A program made the translations under genes and the position numbers. DNA of 64,000 nucleotides, taken from Mesorhizobium sp. YIM 152430. GTDB taxonomy: Bacteria; Pseudomonadota; Alphaproteobacteria; Rhizobiales; Rhizobiaceae. The stretch covers positions 124,001-188,000 of the forward strand of contig NZ_JARGES010000043.1 in assembly GCF_029210365.1 (NCBI RefSeq). The letters run 5' to 3'. Shown here one piece after another: positions 15,709 to 24,462 of the stretch; position 1 is the stretch's first letter; the number at the start of each line of letters is the position of its first letter. The notes beneath the pieces were generated by a model. It was not told the origin of the DNA. It worked only from the letters and a program-made list of their open reading frames with translations, and ran no database searches.

Positions 15709-16713
15709 TCACCGTTCCGCCTTGCGCTGGCGTTGCAGGACGACGGCCAAAATGATGATCACGCCCTGGATCGCCCCGTTGAGATAGGGGCTGACCAGGT
15801 TTGCGAGATTGAGGATGTTGCCGATCAGGCTGAGGATGAGCACGCCGACGACCGTGCCCCAGACACGGCCGAAGCCGCCCTTGAGCACCGTGCCGCCGAT
15901 GATGACGGCTGCGATGGCTTCCAGTTCCCACAAGACGCCCGTCGAACTGGAGGCCGAGCCGAGGCGCGGCACATACATGATGGTGGCGACGCCGACGAGG
16001 ATGCCGAGCAGCACATAGGCCATCAGCCGCACGCGATCGACATGGACGGCCGAATAGCGCGCCACCTGCTCGTTGGAGCCGATCGCCGCGCAGTGACGGC
16101 CGAACGGCGTCTTGCGCATGATGATCTCGCCGACGATCGCGACCAGTGCGAAGACGATGATCGGCCAGGCGACGCCGAGAATGCCGCCATAATAGACCGG
16201 CCGGTAAACTTCCCTGACGGCGAAATCGAGCGACAGCGTGCCGCCATCCGCCAGCCAGGTGATCAGTGAGCGGAAGATGCCCATCGTGCCGAGCGTGACG
16301 ATGAAGGCCTCGATCCGGGCCTGCGTGATGAGAAGTCCGTTGACGAGGCCGGCAGCGACGCCGACAACGAGCGCGGCCGCCATGCCGACCAGGATGACGC
16401 CCCAGCCGACGCCCATCGACGGCACCAGCGCGTTCATGATCAGGATCATCACGCCGGCGATGAAGGCCGCCATGGAGCCGACCGACAGGTCGAGCCCGCC
16501 GGAAGTGATGACGAAGGTCATGCCGACCGCGATGATGCCGATGAAGGCCGAGCGCGCCAGCACGTTGGTGACGTTGCCGTAGGACAGGAAATTCGGGTTC
16601 AGGAATGCGCCGAGCGCGACGAGGGCGATCAGCGCTATGACCGGCCCCCAGATATGGAAGTCGATGCGAAAGCCCGAACGGGCGGGCGCGACGGATGCGG
16701 TTTCGCTGGTCAT
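15709..16713 (-). CDS. sugar ABC transporter permease (RbsC-type)
   Basis: 334 residues, about nine membrane helices, BPD_transp_2 family: MTFVITSGGLDLSVGSMAAF and the signature around AAVIIGGTVLKGGFGRVWGT. Its start overlaps the ATPase gene by 4 bases. A single permease gene suggests a homodimer, as in ribose importers. Confidence 0.92.
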   Translation of the reverse strand: MTSETASVAPARSGFRIDFHIWGPVIALIALVALGAFLNPNFLSYGNVTNVLARSAFIGIIAVGMTFVITSGGLDLSVGSMAAFIAGVMILIMNALVPSMGVGWGVILVGMAAALVVGVAAGLVNGLLITQARIEAFIVTLGTMGIFRSLITWLADGGTLSLDFAVREVYRPVYYGGILGVAWPIIVFALVAIVGEIIMRKTPFGRHCAAIGSNEQVARYSAVHVDRVRLMAYVLLGILVGVATIMYVPRLGSASSSTGVLWELEAIAAVIIGGTVLKGGFGRVWGTVVGVLILSLIGNILNLANLVSPYLNGAIQGVIIILAVVLQRQRKAER

Positions 16714-18212
16714 GCTGCGGCCCTGCCTTCAAGTCCCATCGCGTGGCGCACGATCTGGTCCTCGTTGATTTCCTTGGACTGGAGAATGCCGGTGATGCGG
16801 CCCGAGCGCATCACCACCACCCGATGCGCAAGGCCAATGATTTCGGCCATCTCCGACGAGATGACGATCACGCTCTTGCCCGAGGCGGCGAGTTTGCGGA
16901 TGAATTCGTAGATCTGCTGCTTGGTGCCGATGTCGATGCCACGCGTCGGCTCGTCGATGATGACGATGTCCGGTTCGGCAAGCATCGTCTTGGCCAGAAG
17001 CAGCTTCTGCTGGTTGCCGCCCGAAAGATTGCCGACGCGGATGTCGCGCGAAGGCGCGCGCACGTCGAACTCGGCGATTGCCCTGGTCAGCGCCGCGTCC
17101 TCGGCCCTGGCGTCGATCGAATAGCGGCCGAAGCGGTCGAGCGCGAGCAGCGTCAGATTTTCGCGCATCCCCTGTGTCAGGACGAGACCGCGCCCCTTGC
17201 GGTCTTCGGTGAGATAGACGATGCCCGCCCGCCGCGCGTCCTTTACCGACGAAATCGAAACCGGCCTGCCATTGACCTCGATCCGACCATCCGCGTCGCG
17301 CACGCCGATCAGCCCTTCCATCAATTCGGTGCGTCCGGCGCCGACGAGTCCGGCAAAGCCCAGGATTTCCCCGCGCGTCAGCTCGAACGAGGCATCCCTC
17401 ACGATCGTCCCGACCGAGAAATCCCTGACCGACAGAACGATTTCGTCATTCGGGGAAGCCGCTTTCGGCGGAAACAGGTTGGACAGTTCCCGGCCCACCA
17501 TCGCCTGCGCCATCTGGTCCTCGTTCATCTCCCCGGCACGGGCGACCGCAACGCGCGCGCCATCGCGGAAGACGGTGATCCGGTCGGCGATTCTCGCCAC
17601 CTCATCCAGCTTATGCGAGGTGTAGAGGATCGCGGTTCCCGCCGCCTTCAGCCGCTCGATCTGGCGGAACAGCACCGCCGCCTCGCGATTGGTCAGCACC
17701 GCGGTCGGCTCGTCCATGATCAAAACGCGGGCATTTCTGGACAGCGCCTTGGCGATCTCCACCATCTGCTTGTCCGAGACGGAGATGTCGGAGACGCGGG
17801 CATTGGGGCTCACCCGCGTCTCCAGTTCGGACAGAAGCCTTGTCGCCTCCGCCCGCATCGCCTTCTTGTCGAGAAAGAAGCCGCGCTTCAGTTCCCGACC
17901 GAGAAAGATGTTCTCCTCGACGCTCAGTTGCTCGGCGAGGTTGAATTCCTGATGGATGAGGATGACGCCCTGGTCTTCGGCATCCTCGCTGGATGAAAAG
18001 GCGACCGGCTTGCCGTCGAGCAGGAGTTCGCCCTTGGTCGGTGACAGATAGCCCGACAGGATCTTCATCATGGTCGACTTGCCGGCGCCGTTCTCGCCGA
18101 TCAGCGCGTGGACCTCGCCCGCATGAAGCGAAAGCCCGACCTCGTGCAGCACCTCGATCGGTCCGAAGGACCGTGAAACGTCGCGCGCTTCGAGGATTGC
18201 AGACCCGCTCAC
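16710..18212 (-). CDS. sugar ABC transporter ATP-binding protein (two ATPase domains)
   Basis: 500 residues, carbohydrate-uptake family 2 (RbsA/MglA type) with two nucleotide-binding domains. First domain: Walker A GENGAGKS at 39-46, Walker B VLIMDEPTAVL. Second: degenerate Walker A (GFAGLVGAGRTELM), signature LSGGNQQK near 394, Walker B VIIDEPTRGID near 419. GTG start overlapping the upstream stop (GTGA). Energises the ribose-type importer with the two following genes. Confidence 0.93.
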   Translation of the reverse strand: MSGSAILEARDVSRSFGPIEVLHEVGLSLHAGEVHALIGENGAGKSTMMKILSGYLSPTKGELLLDGKPVAFSSSEDAEDQGVILIHQEFNLAEQLSVEENIFLGRELKRGFFLDKKAMRAEATRLLSELETRVSPNARVSDISVSDKQMVEIAKALSRNARVLIMDEPTAVLTNREAAVLFRQIERLKAAGTAILYTSHKLDEVARIADRITVFRDGARVAVARAGEMNEDQMAQAMVGRELSNLFPPKAASPNDEIVLSVRDFSVGTIVRDASFELTRGEILGFAGLVGAGRTELMEGLIGVRDADGRIEVNGRPVSISSVKDARRAGIVYLTEDRKGRGLVLTQGMRENLTLLALDRFGRYSIDARAEDAALTRAIAEFDVRAPSRDIRVGNLSGGNQQKLLLAKTMLAEPDIVIIDEPTRGIDIGTKQQIYEFIRKLAASGKSVIVISSEMAEIIGLAHRVVVMRSGRITGILQSKEINEDQIVRHAMGLEGRAAA

Positions 18213-19378
18213 AGCTTGACGAAGCTCCCGTTCTTTGCCGACGAACGAACGCAGGCATCGATGAATTTCAAGCCCTCGACGCCGTCCTCGACGGTCGGAT
18301 AGACGACGTCCGCCGGCACGGCCTCACCGGCCTGCCTCGCGCGGATCGCGCGTGCGGCCTCGGCATAGATGTTGGCGAAGCCTTCGAGATAGCCTTCAGG
18401 ATGGCCGGGCGGGATGCGGCTGACGCGCGCCGCCGCGGCGCCCGCGCCCGCGCCGTTGCGGGTGATGAGGCGTTTGGGCGCGCCGAACGGCGTGAACCAG
18501 AGCCTGTTCGGTTCCTCCTGACACCATTCGAGACCGCCCTTGTCGCCGAAGACGCGCAGCTTCAACCCGTTCTCGCAGCCCGGCGCGACCTGGCTCGACC
18601 AGAGCATCCCGCGCGCGCCGCCGGAAAATCGCAGCATGATATGCGCATTGTCGTCGACGCGCCTGCCCGGCACGAAGCGGTGCAGTTCGGCGGCCAGTTC
18701 TTCGGTCTTCAGCCCGGTCACGAAGGACAGGAGATTGTAGGCATGGGTGCCGATGTCGCCGATCGAGCCGCCCGCGCCCGACTGCGCCGGATCGGTGCGC
18801 CATGCGGCCTGCTTGGAGCCCGCCTCTTCGGCCGCTTCCGTCAGCCAGTCCTGCGCATACTCGGCCTGCACCACGCGGATCGTGCCGAGATCGCCATTGG
18901 CGATCATCTCGCGCGCCTGCCGCACCATCGGATAGCCGGTATAGTTGTGCGTCAGCACGAACAGCGCATCGCTCTCGCTTGCAAGCTTGGCGAGCTTCTT
19001 CGCGTCGGCCAACGTCGACGTCAGCGGCTTGTCGCAGATGACGTGGATGCCGCGCTTCAGGAATTCGCGCGCGATCGGAAAGTGCATGTGGTTCGGCGTG
19101 ACGATGGCGACGGCCTCGATGCCGTCCTTGCGCCGCGCCTCGCGCGAAGCCATGTCGCGGAACGAACCATAGATGCGCTTCTCGTCGAGCCCGAGCGCGC
19201 GGCCGGATTCCAGCGCCCGCTGCGGCGTCGAGGACAGCGCGCCGGCGACGAGTTGGAACTCGCCGTCGATGCGCGCGGCGATGCGATGCACCGCGCCGAT
19301 GAAGGCGTCCTTGCCGCCACCCGCCATGCCGAGCCGGATCGGGCCTTTGCGCTTTTCGGACGTTCCGGTGATCGCCAT
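18209..19378 (-). CDS. Gfo/Idh/MocA family oxidoreductase
   Basis: 389 residues with Rossmann N-terminus (IRLGMAGGGKDAFIGAVHRI), the EKP-like motif HVICDKPLTSTLADAKKLA, and C-terminal beta-sheet domain. NAD(P)-dependent dehydrogenase of a sugar or polyol. Starts inside the stop of the isomerase gene and ends in the ATPase start, so the three are translationally coupled. Together with the isomerase it probably processes the imported sugar, as in inositol or keto-sugar pathways; substrate unknown. Confidence 0.88.
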   Translation of the reverse strand: MAITGTSEKRKGPIRLGMAGGGKDAFIGAVHRIAARIDGEFQLVAGALSSTPQRALESGRALGLDEKRIYGSFRDMASREARRKDGIEAVAIVTPNHMHFPIAREFLKRGIHVICDKPLTSTLADAKKLAKLASESDALFVLTHNYTGYPMVRQAREMIANGDLGTIRVVQAEYAQDWLTEAAEEAGSKQAAWRTDPAQSGAGGSIGDIGTHAYNLLSFVTGLKTEELAAELHRFVPGRRVDDNAHIMLRFSGGARGMLWSSQVAPGCENGLKLRVFGDKGGLEWCQEEPNRLWFTPFGAPKRLITRNGAGAGAAAARVSRIPPGHPEGYLEGFANIYAEAARAIRARQAGEAVPADVVYPTVEDGVEGLKFIDACVRSSAKNGSFVKL

Positions 19379-20433
19379 CAGCCCAATCCCAACATGCGCC
19401 GATTGGCGGCTTCGTCGGTGCCGCTATCGGCGAAATCGTCGAACGCCTTTTCCGTCACCCGGATGATGTGGTTCTTGACGAACTCGGCACCCTCGCGCGC
19501 GCCGTCCTCGGGGTGTTTGAGGCAGCATTCCCACTCGACGACCGCCCAGCCGTCGAAATCGTTCGCCGTCAGTTTGGAGAACACCGCGCCGAAATCGACC
19601 TGACCGTCGCCGAGCGACCGAAACCGGCCGGCGCGGTTGACCCAGGGCTGGAAGCCCGAATAGACGCCCTGCCGCCCGGTCGGATTGAACTCGGCATCCT
19701 TGACGTGGAACATCCGGATGCGCTCGGCATAGATGTCGATATTGTCGAGATAGTCGAGACACTGCAAAACATAGTGCGACGGGTCGTAGAGCATGTTCGC
19801 GCGGGCATGGTTGCCGACGCGCTCCAAAAACATCTCGAAGGTCGTGCCGTCGAACAGATCCTCGCCGGGATGGATCTCGTAGCAGATGTCGACGCCGCAT
19901 TCGTCCGCATGGTCGAGGATCGGCTTCCAGCGCCGTGCAAGCTCGTCGAAAGCTGTCTCGATCAGCCCGGCAGCGCGTTGCGGCCACGGATAGAGATAGG
20001 GCCAGGCGAGCGCGCCGGAGAACGACGCCAGCGCGCCGATGCCGAGATGCTTCGACGCCGTCAGCGCTTGTCTGACCTGGTCGACCGCCCATTCCTGCCG
20101 CGCCTTGGGATTGCCGCGCATGGCAGGAACGGTGAAGCCGTCGAACCCTTCGTCATAGGCCGGATGGACGGCGACGAGTTGGCCTTGCAGATGCGTCGAC
20201 AACTCCGTCACCTCGACGCCGTTTTCGCGCGCCGCACCGGCAAATTCGTCGCAATAATCCTTGGAGGAGGCGGCCTTGTCGAGATCGATCAGGCGCGCAT
20301 CCCAGCTTGGAACCTGCACACCCTTGTAGCCGCAGTCCGCGGCCCACTTCGTGATCGAATTCCAGGAATTGAACGGCGCTTCGTCGCCTGCGAACTGCGC
20401 CAGAAAGAGCGCCGGGCCCTTGATCGTCTTCAT
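19378..20433 (-). CDS. sugar phosphate isomerase/epimerase family protein (TIM barrel)
   Basis: 351 residues, xylose-isomerase-like TIM barrel (AP endonuclease family 2 fold) with likely metal ligands in CYEIHPGEDLFDG, LYDPSHYVLQ, MFHVKDAEF and AVVEWECC. First gene of the sugar operon; GAGGAGAGGC precedes the ATG. An upstream extension of the frame is ignored because of this ribosome site. Acts with the adjacent dehydrogenase on an imported sugar or polyol (inference from neighbours). Confidence 0.87.
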   Translation of the reverse strand: MKTIKGPALFLAQFAGDEAPFNSWNSITKWAADCGYKGVQVPSWDARLIDLDKAASSKDYCDEFAGAARENGVEVTELSTHLQGQLVAVHPAYDEGFDGFTVPAMRGNPKARQEWAVDQVRQALTASKHLGIGALASFSGALAWPYLYPWPQRAAGLIETAFDELARRWKPILDHADECGVDICYEIHPGEDLFDGTTFEMFLERVGNHARANMLYDPSHYVLQCLDYLDNIDIYAERIRMFHVKDAEFNPTGRQGVYSGFQPWVNRAGRFRSLGDGQVDFGAVFSKLTANDFDGWAVVEWECCLKHPEDGAREGAEFVKNHIIRVTEKAFDDFADSGTDEAANRRMLGLG

Positions 20434-20508
20434 GCCTCTCCTCCCGGACGCCTCCACGCCCGTCTGCCGATTTTCGCAATTGCAGCGCAAAACTGCTGCG
20501 TTGCAGCG

Positions 20509-20524
20509 ATGTAATCGATTGCAT
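20509..20524. promoter_or_regulatory. LacI-type operator 1
   Basis: ATGTAATCGATTGCAT, near-perfect palindrome with the central CG typical of LacI/GalR operators, between the divergent lacI-type and sugar operon genes. Confidence 0.75.
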
Positions 20525-20541
20525 GAAACTAAAACAGAGAA

Positions 20542-20555
20542 TGTAATGGATTACA
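20542..20555. promoter_or_regulatory. LacI-type operator 2
   Basis: TGTAAT-GG-ATTACA, perfect arms identical to those of operator 1. The two centres are 32 bases apart, about three helical turns, so two dimers would sit on the same face of the DNA. Confidence 0.65.
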
Positions 20556-20644
20556 AGGAGGTTTCCGCGGATGGCCGAAATGACGGATTGCCAAGACCGG
20601 CGAAGCCCTTCAAAAGCCCCTGTCACATGAGGACGGGTGTTGAA

Positions 20645-21676
20645 ATGACGAAAGGCTTTCCGAAAATTCGCGACGTGGCGGACGCCGCGGGCGTATCGAC
20701 CGCCACCGTCAGCCGGGCGCTGTCCGCGCCCGACCGCGTCTCCGCCGACACCCGCGCCATCGTCCTGAAGGCGATCGAGGAGACCGGCTACCGGGTGAAT
20801 CACGCCGCGCGCAATCTGCGCCGCCGGCAGGCGGGCGGCATCGTCGTGCTCGTGCCGAACCTTGCCAATCCGTTCTTTTCGCAGATCCTGTCCGGCATCA
20901 CCTTCGCCATGGCGACCTCCGGCTACAACGTCCTGATCGCCGACACGCGGCAGGCGCCGAATGCCGAGCACCGCATCCTCGACTATCTCCACAACAACCG
21001 CGCCGACGGCCTGATCGTGCTCGACGCCAACCTGCCCGAAGACGTTCTGTCGGCCGGCGATACGTCCAATCACCATCCGCCCATCGTTTTCGCCTGCGAA
21101 TGGCTCGACGCCGACCCGCGCCCGACGGTGACCATCGACAATGAAGAGGGCGCAAGGCTCGCCATTCGCCATCTGGCCGACCTCGGCCACCGCCGCATCG
21201 GCCATCTGATGGGACCGCCGGACAACATCCTGACGATCACCCGCGCGAAGGGCGCCCGCGCCGCCCTTGCCGATCTCGGCCTTGCGTTACGCGAGGACTG
21301 GTTCTTCGACGGCGATTTTTCGCTCGCCTCCGGCGCTGCCGCCGCCCATGCCTGGCTGGCGCTGGAGGATCGCCCGACCGCAATCTTCTGCGCCTCCGAC
21401 GCGATGGCCTGCGGCTTCATCGGCGAACTGCACCACAAGGGCGTGCGCGTGCCCGACGAGGTGTCGGTCGTCGGCTTCGACGACATTGAGATCGCCGCCC
21501 ATTTCGTCCCCTCGCTCACCACCATCGCCCAGCCCCGCGCGCTGATCGGCGAGACGGCGGCACGCAAGCTTCTCGCGCTCATATCGGAAGGCCGCGAAAA
21601 CGGCAGCGCCACTGGCGCATCCGACATCCTTCCCGTCCAACTCGTCGTCCGCGAAAGTTCCGCCCCGCCGCGCTGA
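20645..21676 (+). CDS. LacI family transcription regulator
   Basis: 343 residues: N-terminal HTH (KIRDVADAAGVSTATVSRAL, with hinge region NHAARNLRRRQ) and a periplasmic-binding-like sensor domain (GGIVVLVPNLANPFFSQILSG ... TAIFCASDAMACGFIGEL). The ATG at 20645 follows AGGACGG; the long upstream open frame carries no homology. Divergent to the sugar ABC operon, with two operator palindromes in between; probably represses that operon until the sugar binds. Confidence 0.92.
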   Translation: MTKGFPKIRDVADAAGVSTATVSRALSAPDRVSADTRAIVLKAIEETGYRVNHAARNLRRRQAGGIVVLVPNLANPFFSQILSGITFAMATSGYNVLIADTRQAPNAEHRILDYLHNNRADGLIVLDANLPEDVLSAGDTSNHHPPIVFACEWLDADPRPTVTIDNEEGARLAIRHLADLGHRRIGHLMGPPDNILTITRAKGARAALADLGLALREDWFFDGDFSLASGAAAAHAWLALEDRPTAIFCASDAMACGFIGELHHKGVRVPDEVSVVGFDDIEIAAHFVPSLTTIAQPRALIGETAARKLLALISEGRENGSATGASDILPVQLVVRESSAPPR

Positions 21677-21716
21677 GTCGAGGTCATTGGAAGTCCATTT
21701 CCCTGTCGGACCATTT

Positions 21717-21734
21717 TGAGGATTGAAATTCTCA
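21717..21734. promoter_or_regulatory. dyad upstream of the rhodanese gene
   Basis: TGAG-N10-CTCA (TGAGGATTGAAATTCTCA) about 100 bases before the rhodanese start, followed by a TATATT box near 21789. Possible regulator site. Confidence 0.3.
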
Positions 21735-21830
21735 CTTTGCCGATCAGATCGAACGGCGCATACCCCTCCCGCCGCTGTCTTCTCCCCTATATTGTGAGCA
21801 GAAAATTCCACCTTCTCAGGAGAAACGGCA

Positions 21831-22751
21831 ATGCGCATCGCAGCTCTGGCCATGACCCTCGCAATCGGCGCCGCCGCGCCCGCCTTCGCGCAAGCCCCTG
21901 AAGTGACCCCGCTCGTCACTGCCGAATGGCTGAAGACCAATGCCGGCGGCGAGAACGTCGTCGTGCTCGACATCCGCGACGAGATCGAAGGCACCGACCT
22001 CGGCGAAATGCCCTATATCGAAAACGCCGTCGTCGCGCCCTATGCGTCCGCCGGCTGGCGCACGGAGCAGCAGGGCGTGCCCGGCCAGTTGCCGCCGCTC
22101 GAACAGATCACGGCGCTGATCGGCTCGCTCGGCATCGACAATGACGATCATGTGGTGATCGTGCCTTGGGGCACGGACTCGTCCGAATTCGGCGGCGCGA
22201 CCCGCGTCTACTGGACTTTCAAGCATCTCGGCCACGACGCCGTGTCGATCCTCGACGGCGGCTGGCGCCAGTACGACGCCGCCGGCCTGCCGCGCGTCGC
22301 CGAGACGGCAACGCCGAAAGCGGCCGAGTTCACCGCCAAGATCAATGACGACATCCTCGCCACGACCGAGGAAGTCCAGGCCGCGCTCGACGCCGGCGTG
22401 GCCCTCGTCGACGGCCGCCCGGCCGAACAGTATGAAGGCAAGTCGAAGAGCCCAGTCGTGCGCATCGAAGGCACCATCCCCGGCGCGGTCAACATCGAGC
22501 ATTCCAAGCTCTACAGCGCCGAATATGCGAGTTTCGCCAGGCCCGAGACCGTCGAGGCCCTGTCGACCGCCGTCGGCCTTGCCAAGGATCAGGAGAACAT
22601 CGCCTTCTGCAACACCGGCCACTGGGCCTCGATCGCCTGGTTCGGCCTCTCCGAAGTCCTCGGCAACAAGCAGACCGCAATGTATGATGGCTCGATGGCC
22701 GAATGGGCCGCCGACGAAAGCCGCCCGGTCGAGAACAAGTCGGGCACGTAG
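21831..22751 (+). CDS. periplasmic sulfurtransferase (tandem rhodanese)
   Basis: 306 residues with signal peptide (MRIAALAMTLAIGAAAPAFA-QAP) and two rhodanese domains. The N-terminal domain lacks the catalytic Cys (VPWGTDSSEFGGA); the C-terminal one has it in FCNTGHWAS near residue 260. Likely thiosulfate sulfurtransferase or sulfur carrier in the periplasm. The following gene is a YeeE/TsuA-type thiosulfate channel, which fits a role in presenting sulfur to it. Confidence 0.88.
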   Translation: MRIAALAMTLAIGAAAPAFAQAPEVTPLVTAEWLKTNAGGENVVVLDIRDEIEGTDLGEMPYIENAVVAPYASAGWRTEQQGVPGQLPPLEQITALIGSLGIDNDDHVVIVPWGTDSSEFGGATRVYWTFKHLGHDAVSILDGGWRQYDAAGLPRVAETATPKAAEFTAKINDDILATTEEVQAALDAGVALVDGRPAEQYEGKSKSPVVRIEGTIPGAVNIEHSKLYSAEYASFARPETVEALSTAVGLAKDQENIAFCNTGHWASIAWFGLSEVLGNKQTAMYDGSMAEWAADESRPVENKSGT

Positions 22752-22762
22752 GCGCCACTTTC

Positions 22763-22780
22763 CCGGCAGCGGTCTGCCGG
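22763..22780. other. hairpin after the rhodanese gene
   Basis: CCGGCAG-CGGT-CTGCCGG, perfect 7-bp stem 12 bases past the stop, without a T run; precedes a stronger terminator. Confidence 0.4.
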
Positions 22781-22802
22781 CTACGATCAACACTCCCAGG
22801 CA

Positions 22803-22835
22803 CGAATGTCCGGCACGTCCGGACATTCGCTTTTT
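22803..22835 (+). terminator. intrinsic terminator or attenuator between rhodanese and the thiosulfate transporter gene
   Basis: CGAATGTCCGG-CACGT-CCGGACATTCG, perfect 11-bp stem followed by CTTTTT, ending 21 bases before the transporter ATG. There is little room for a separate promoter, so read-through may set transporter expression. Confidence 0.8.
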
Positions 22836-22856
22836 CAGTGAGACCGACCGGACATC

Positions 22857-24071
22857 ATGACCGACGCCGCCTTTCCCCGCCCGAACTATTTGCCCGCAGC
22901 CATTCCCGACCGCGCGCCGATGCTTGTCGCCGCAGGTGCGCTCATTGCCGGCTTCCTGCTGATCGCGTGGCTGGTCGACCTGCGCCAGGCCGCGCTGTTC
23001 GTCCTCGGCGGCCTTCTCGGCGCGACGCTCTACCACGCCTCCTTCGGCTTCACCGGCGGATGGCGCCGCATGGTCGTCGAAAAGCGCGGGCGCGGAATGC
23101 GTGCGCAGATGCTGATGATCGCGGTAGCGGCAGTCGCGATGATCCCGCTTCTCGCCGCCGGCAGCCTCGGCGGACAGGCGCTTGCACCCGCAACCGCGCC
23201 GGTCGGAATCTCCGTCCTCGTCGGCGCCGCGATCTTCGGGCTCGGGATGCAGCTTGGCGGCGGCTGCGGCTCGGGCACGCTCTTCACCGTCGGCGGCGGC
23301 TCCTCGCGGATGCTGGTTACGCTCACGTTCTTCATCATCGGCGCGGTCATCGGCACCGCGCACCTGCCCTGGTGGCTGGGCCTGCCCGCAATGCCGGCCG
23401 TCAGCCTTGGCAACACAATCGGCATCGGCTCGGCGATCCTCGCCACCCTCGCCGCCCTCGGCCTCGTCGCACTGGTCACTGCCCTGATCGAGCGCCGCGT
23501 CCACGGCAATCTCGAAGCCGAGCCCGCGCCCGCCCGCCCCGGCTGGACGTGGATCCTCTCCGGTCCCTGGCCGCTCGTCGGCGCCGGCGTGCTGCTCGCG
23601 CTCCTCAACGTCGCGACGCTGCTTCTGGCCGGCCATCCCTGGTCCGTCACCTTCGGCTTCGGCCTGTGGGGCGCAAAGGCGGCGCAGGTCGCCGGCATTC
23701 CGGTCGAAACATGGGAATTCTGGAACTGGCCCGGCCCGCAACGGGCGCTCAATTCCTCCGTCCTGGCCGACACCGTCTCGGTGATGAATTTCGGTATCAT
23801 CCTAGGCGCCGGCCTTGCTGCCAGCCTTGCCGGCAAGTTCGCGCCCAAGGTCGCCGTGCCGTTCCTGTCCATGCTGGCGGCCGCCATCGGCGGCATCCTG
23901 ATGGGCTATGGCGCGCGGCTCTCCTTCGGCTGCAACATCGGCGCGCTGTTTTCCGGCATTGCCTCGGGCAGCCTTCATGGCTGGCTCTGGTTCGCCGCCG
24001 CCTTCGCCGGCTCCTGGGTCGGCGTCTGGGCCCGCCCTCTCTTCGGCCTCGACGGATTCGCGAAGAAATGA
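22857..24071 (+). CDS. YeeE/YedE (TsuA-type) thiosulfate/sulfur transporter
   Basis: 404 residues with about ten membrane helices in two related halves. Conserved cysteine motifs line the presumed path: LGGGCGSGTLF in the first half and LSFGCNIGALFSG in the second, as in TsuA, in which cysteines pass thiosulfate through the membrane. Neighbours are a periplasmic sulfurtransferase upstream and a Cys-repeat protein downstream (ATGA overlap). Import of thiosulfate or related sulfur for assimilation is likely; substrate is inferred from the family. Confidence 0.87.
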   Translation: MTDAAFPRPNYLPAAIPDRAPMLVAAGALIAGFLLIAWLVDLRQAALFVLGGLLGATLYHASFGFTGGWRRMVVEKRGRGMRAQMLMIAVAAVAMIPLLAAGSLGGQALAPATAPVGISVLVGAAIFGLGMQLGGGCGSGTLFTVGGGSSRMLVTLTFFIIGAVIGTAHLPWWLGLPAMPAVSLGNTIGIGSAILATLAALGLVALVTALIERRVHGNLEAEPAPARPGWTWILSGPWPLVGAGVLLALLNVATLLLAGHPWSVTFGFGLWGAKAAQVAGIPVETWEFWNWPGPQRALNSSVLADTVSVMNFGIILGAGLAASLAGKFAPKVAVPFLSMLAAAIGGILMGYGARLSFGCNIGALFSGIASGSLHGWLWFAAAFAGSWVGVWARPLFGLDGFAKK

Positions 24072-24460
24072 CCGCGCGCAACACCGTCCTCTTCGGCGCC
24101 GCCCTCGCCGCCGCCACCGCGGCGATCGCCGTCGATCATGTCAACCATCCGGTCGAGCGCGCGGCGGCGCCCGTCGCCGGACAGGCGCAAACCGGCACAG
24201 CGCCCTGCGCGGCGGCAGCCCCATGCGCGGCCGCCGCTCCTTGCACAGCCGGCGCGCCCCTGGCCGCCCCTCCACCCCCGCCTGCACAAGCACCCTGCGC
24301 GGCTGCCGCCCCTTGTGCAGCCGCCGCGCCGCAAGCCCTGCGCGCGCCGCCCCCTCCGCCCGCACAAGCGCCCGCCCCACCGCAACTGGCCGCGCCGCCT
24401 CCGCCGCCGGCACCCCTGCCGGACCCGAACGCGGAAGCGCCCGATCTCGTGGTCGAGTAG
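24068..24460 (+). CDS. Cys/Ala/Pro repeat membrane-anchored protein
   Basis: 130 residues: a hydrophobic N-terminus (about 7-22, signal anchor) followed by low-complexity APCAAA and PPPPPAQAP repeats. Its five cysteines (47, 53, 59, 77, 83) all sit in APC and all fall on a strict six-residue phase. ATGA overlap with the transporter gene argues for joint translation. No known domain. It could be a flexible periplasmic thiol or sulfur carrier, or just a low-complexity surface protein; function unknown. Confidence 0.65.
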   Translation: MTARNTVLFGAALAAATAAIAVDHVNHPVERAAAPVAGQAQTGTAPCAAAAPCAAAAPCTAGAPLAAPPPPPAQAPCAAAAPCAAAAPQALRAPPPPPAQAPAPPQLAAPPPPPAPLPDPNAEAPDLVVE

Positions 24461-24462
24461 CC

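Noticed and set aside
24200-24420. Direct repeats suggesting a CRISPR or tandem DNA repeat
   Set aside because: The repeats are short, in frame, and explained by APCAAA and PPPPPAQAP protein repeats; no spacers and no cas genes.
22703-24460. A 585-codon frame ending in the Cys/Pro repeat
   Set aside because: Its first 455 codons are the thiosulfate transporter in another frame; only the part from 24068 is accepted.
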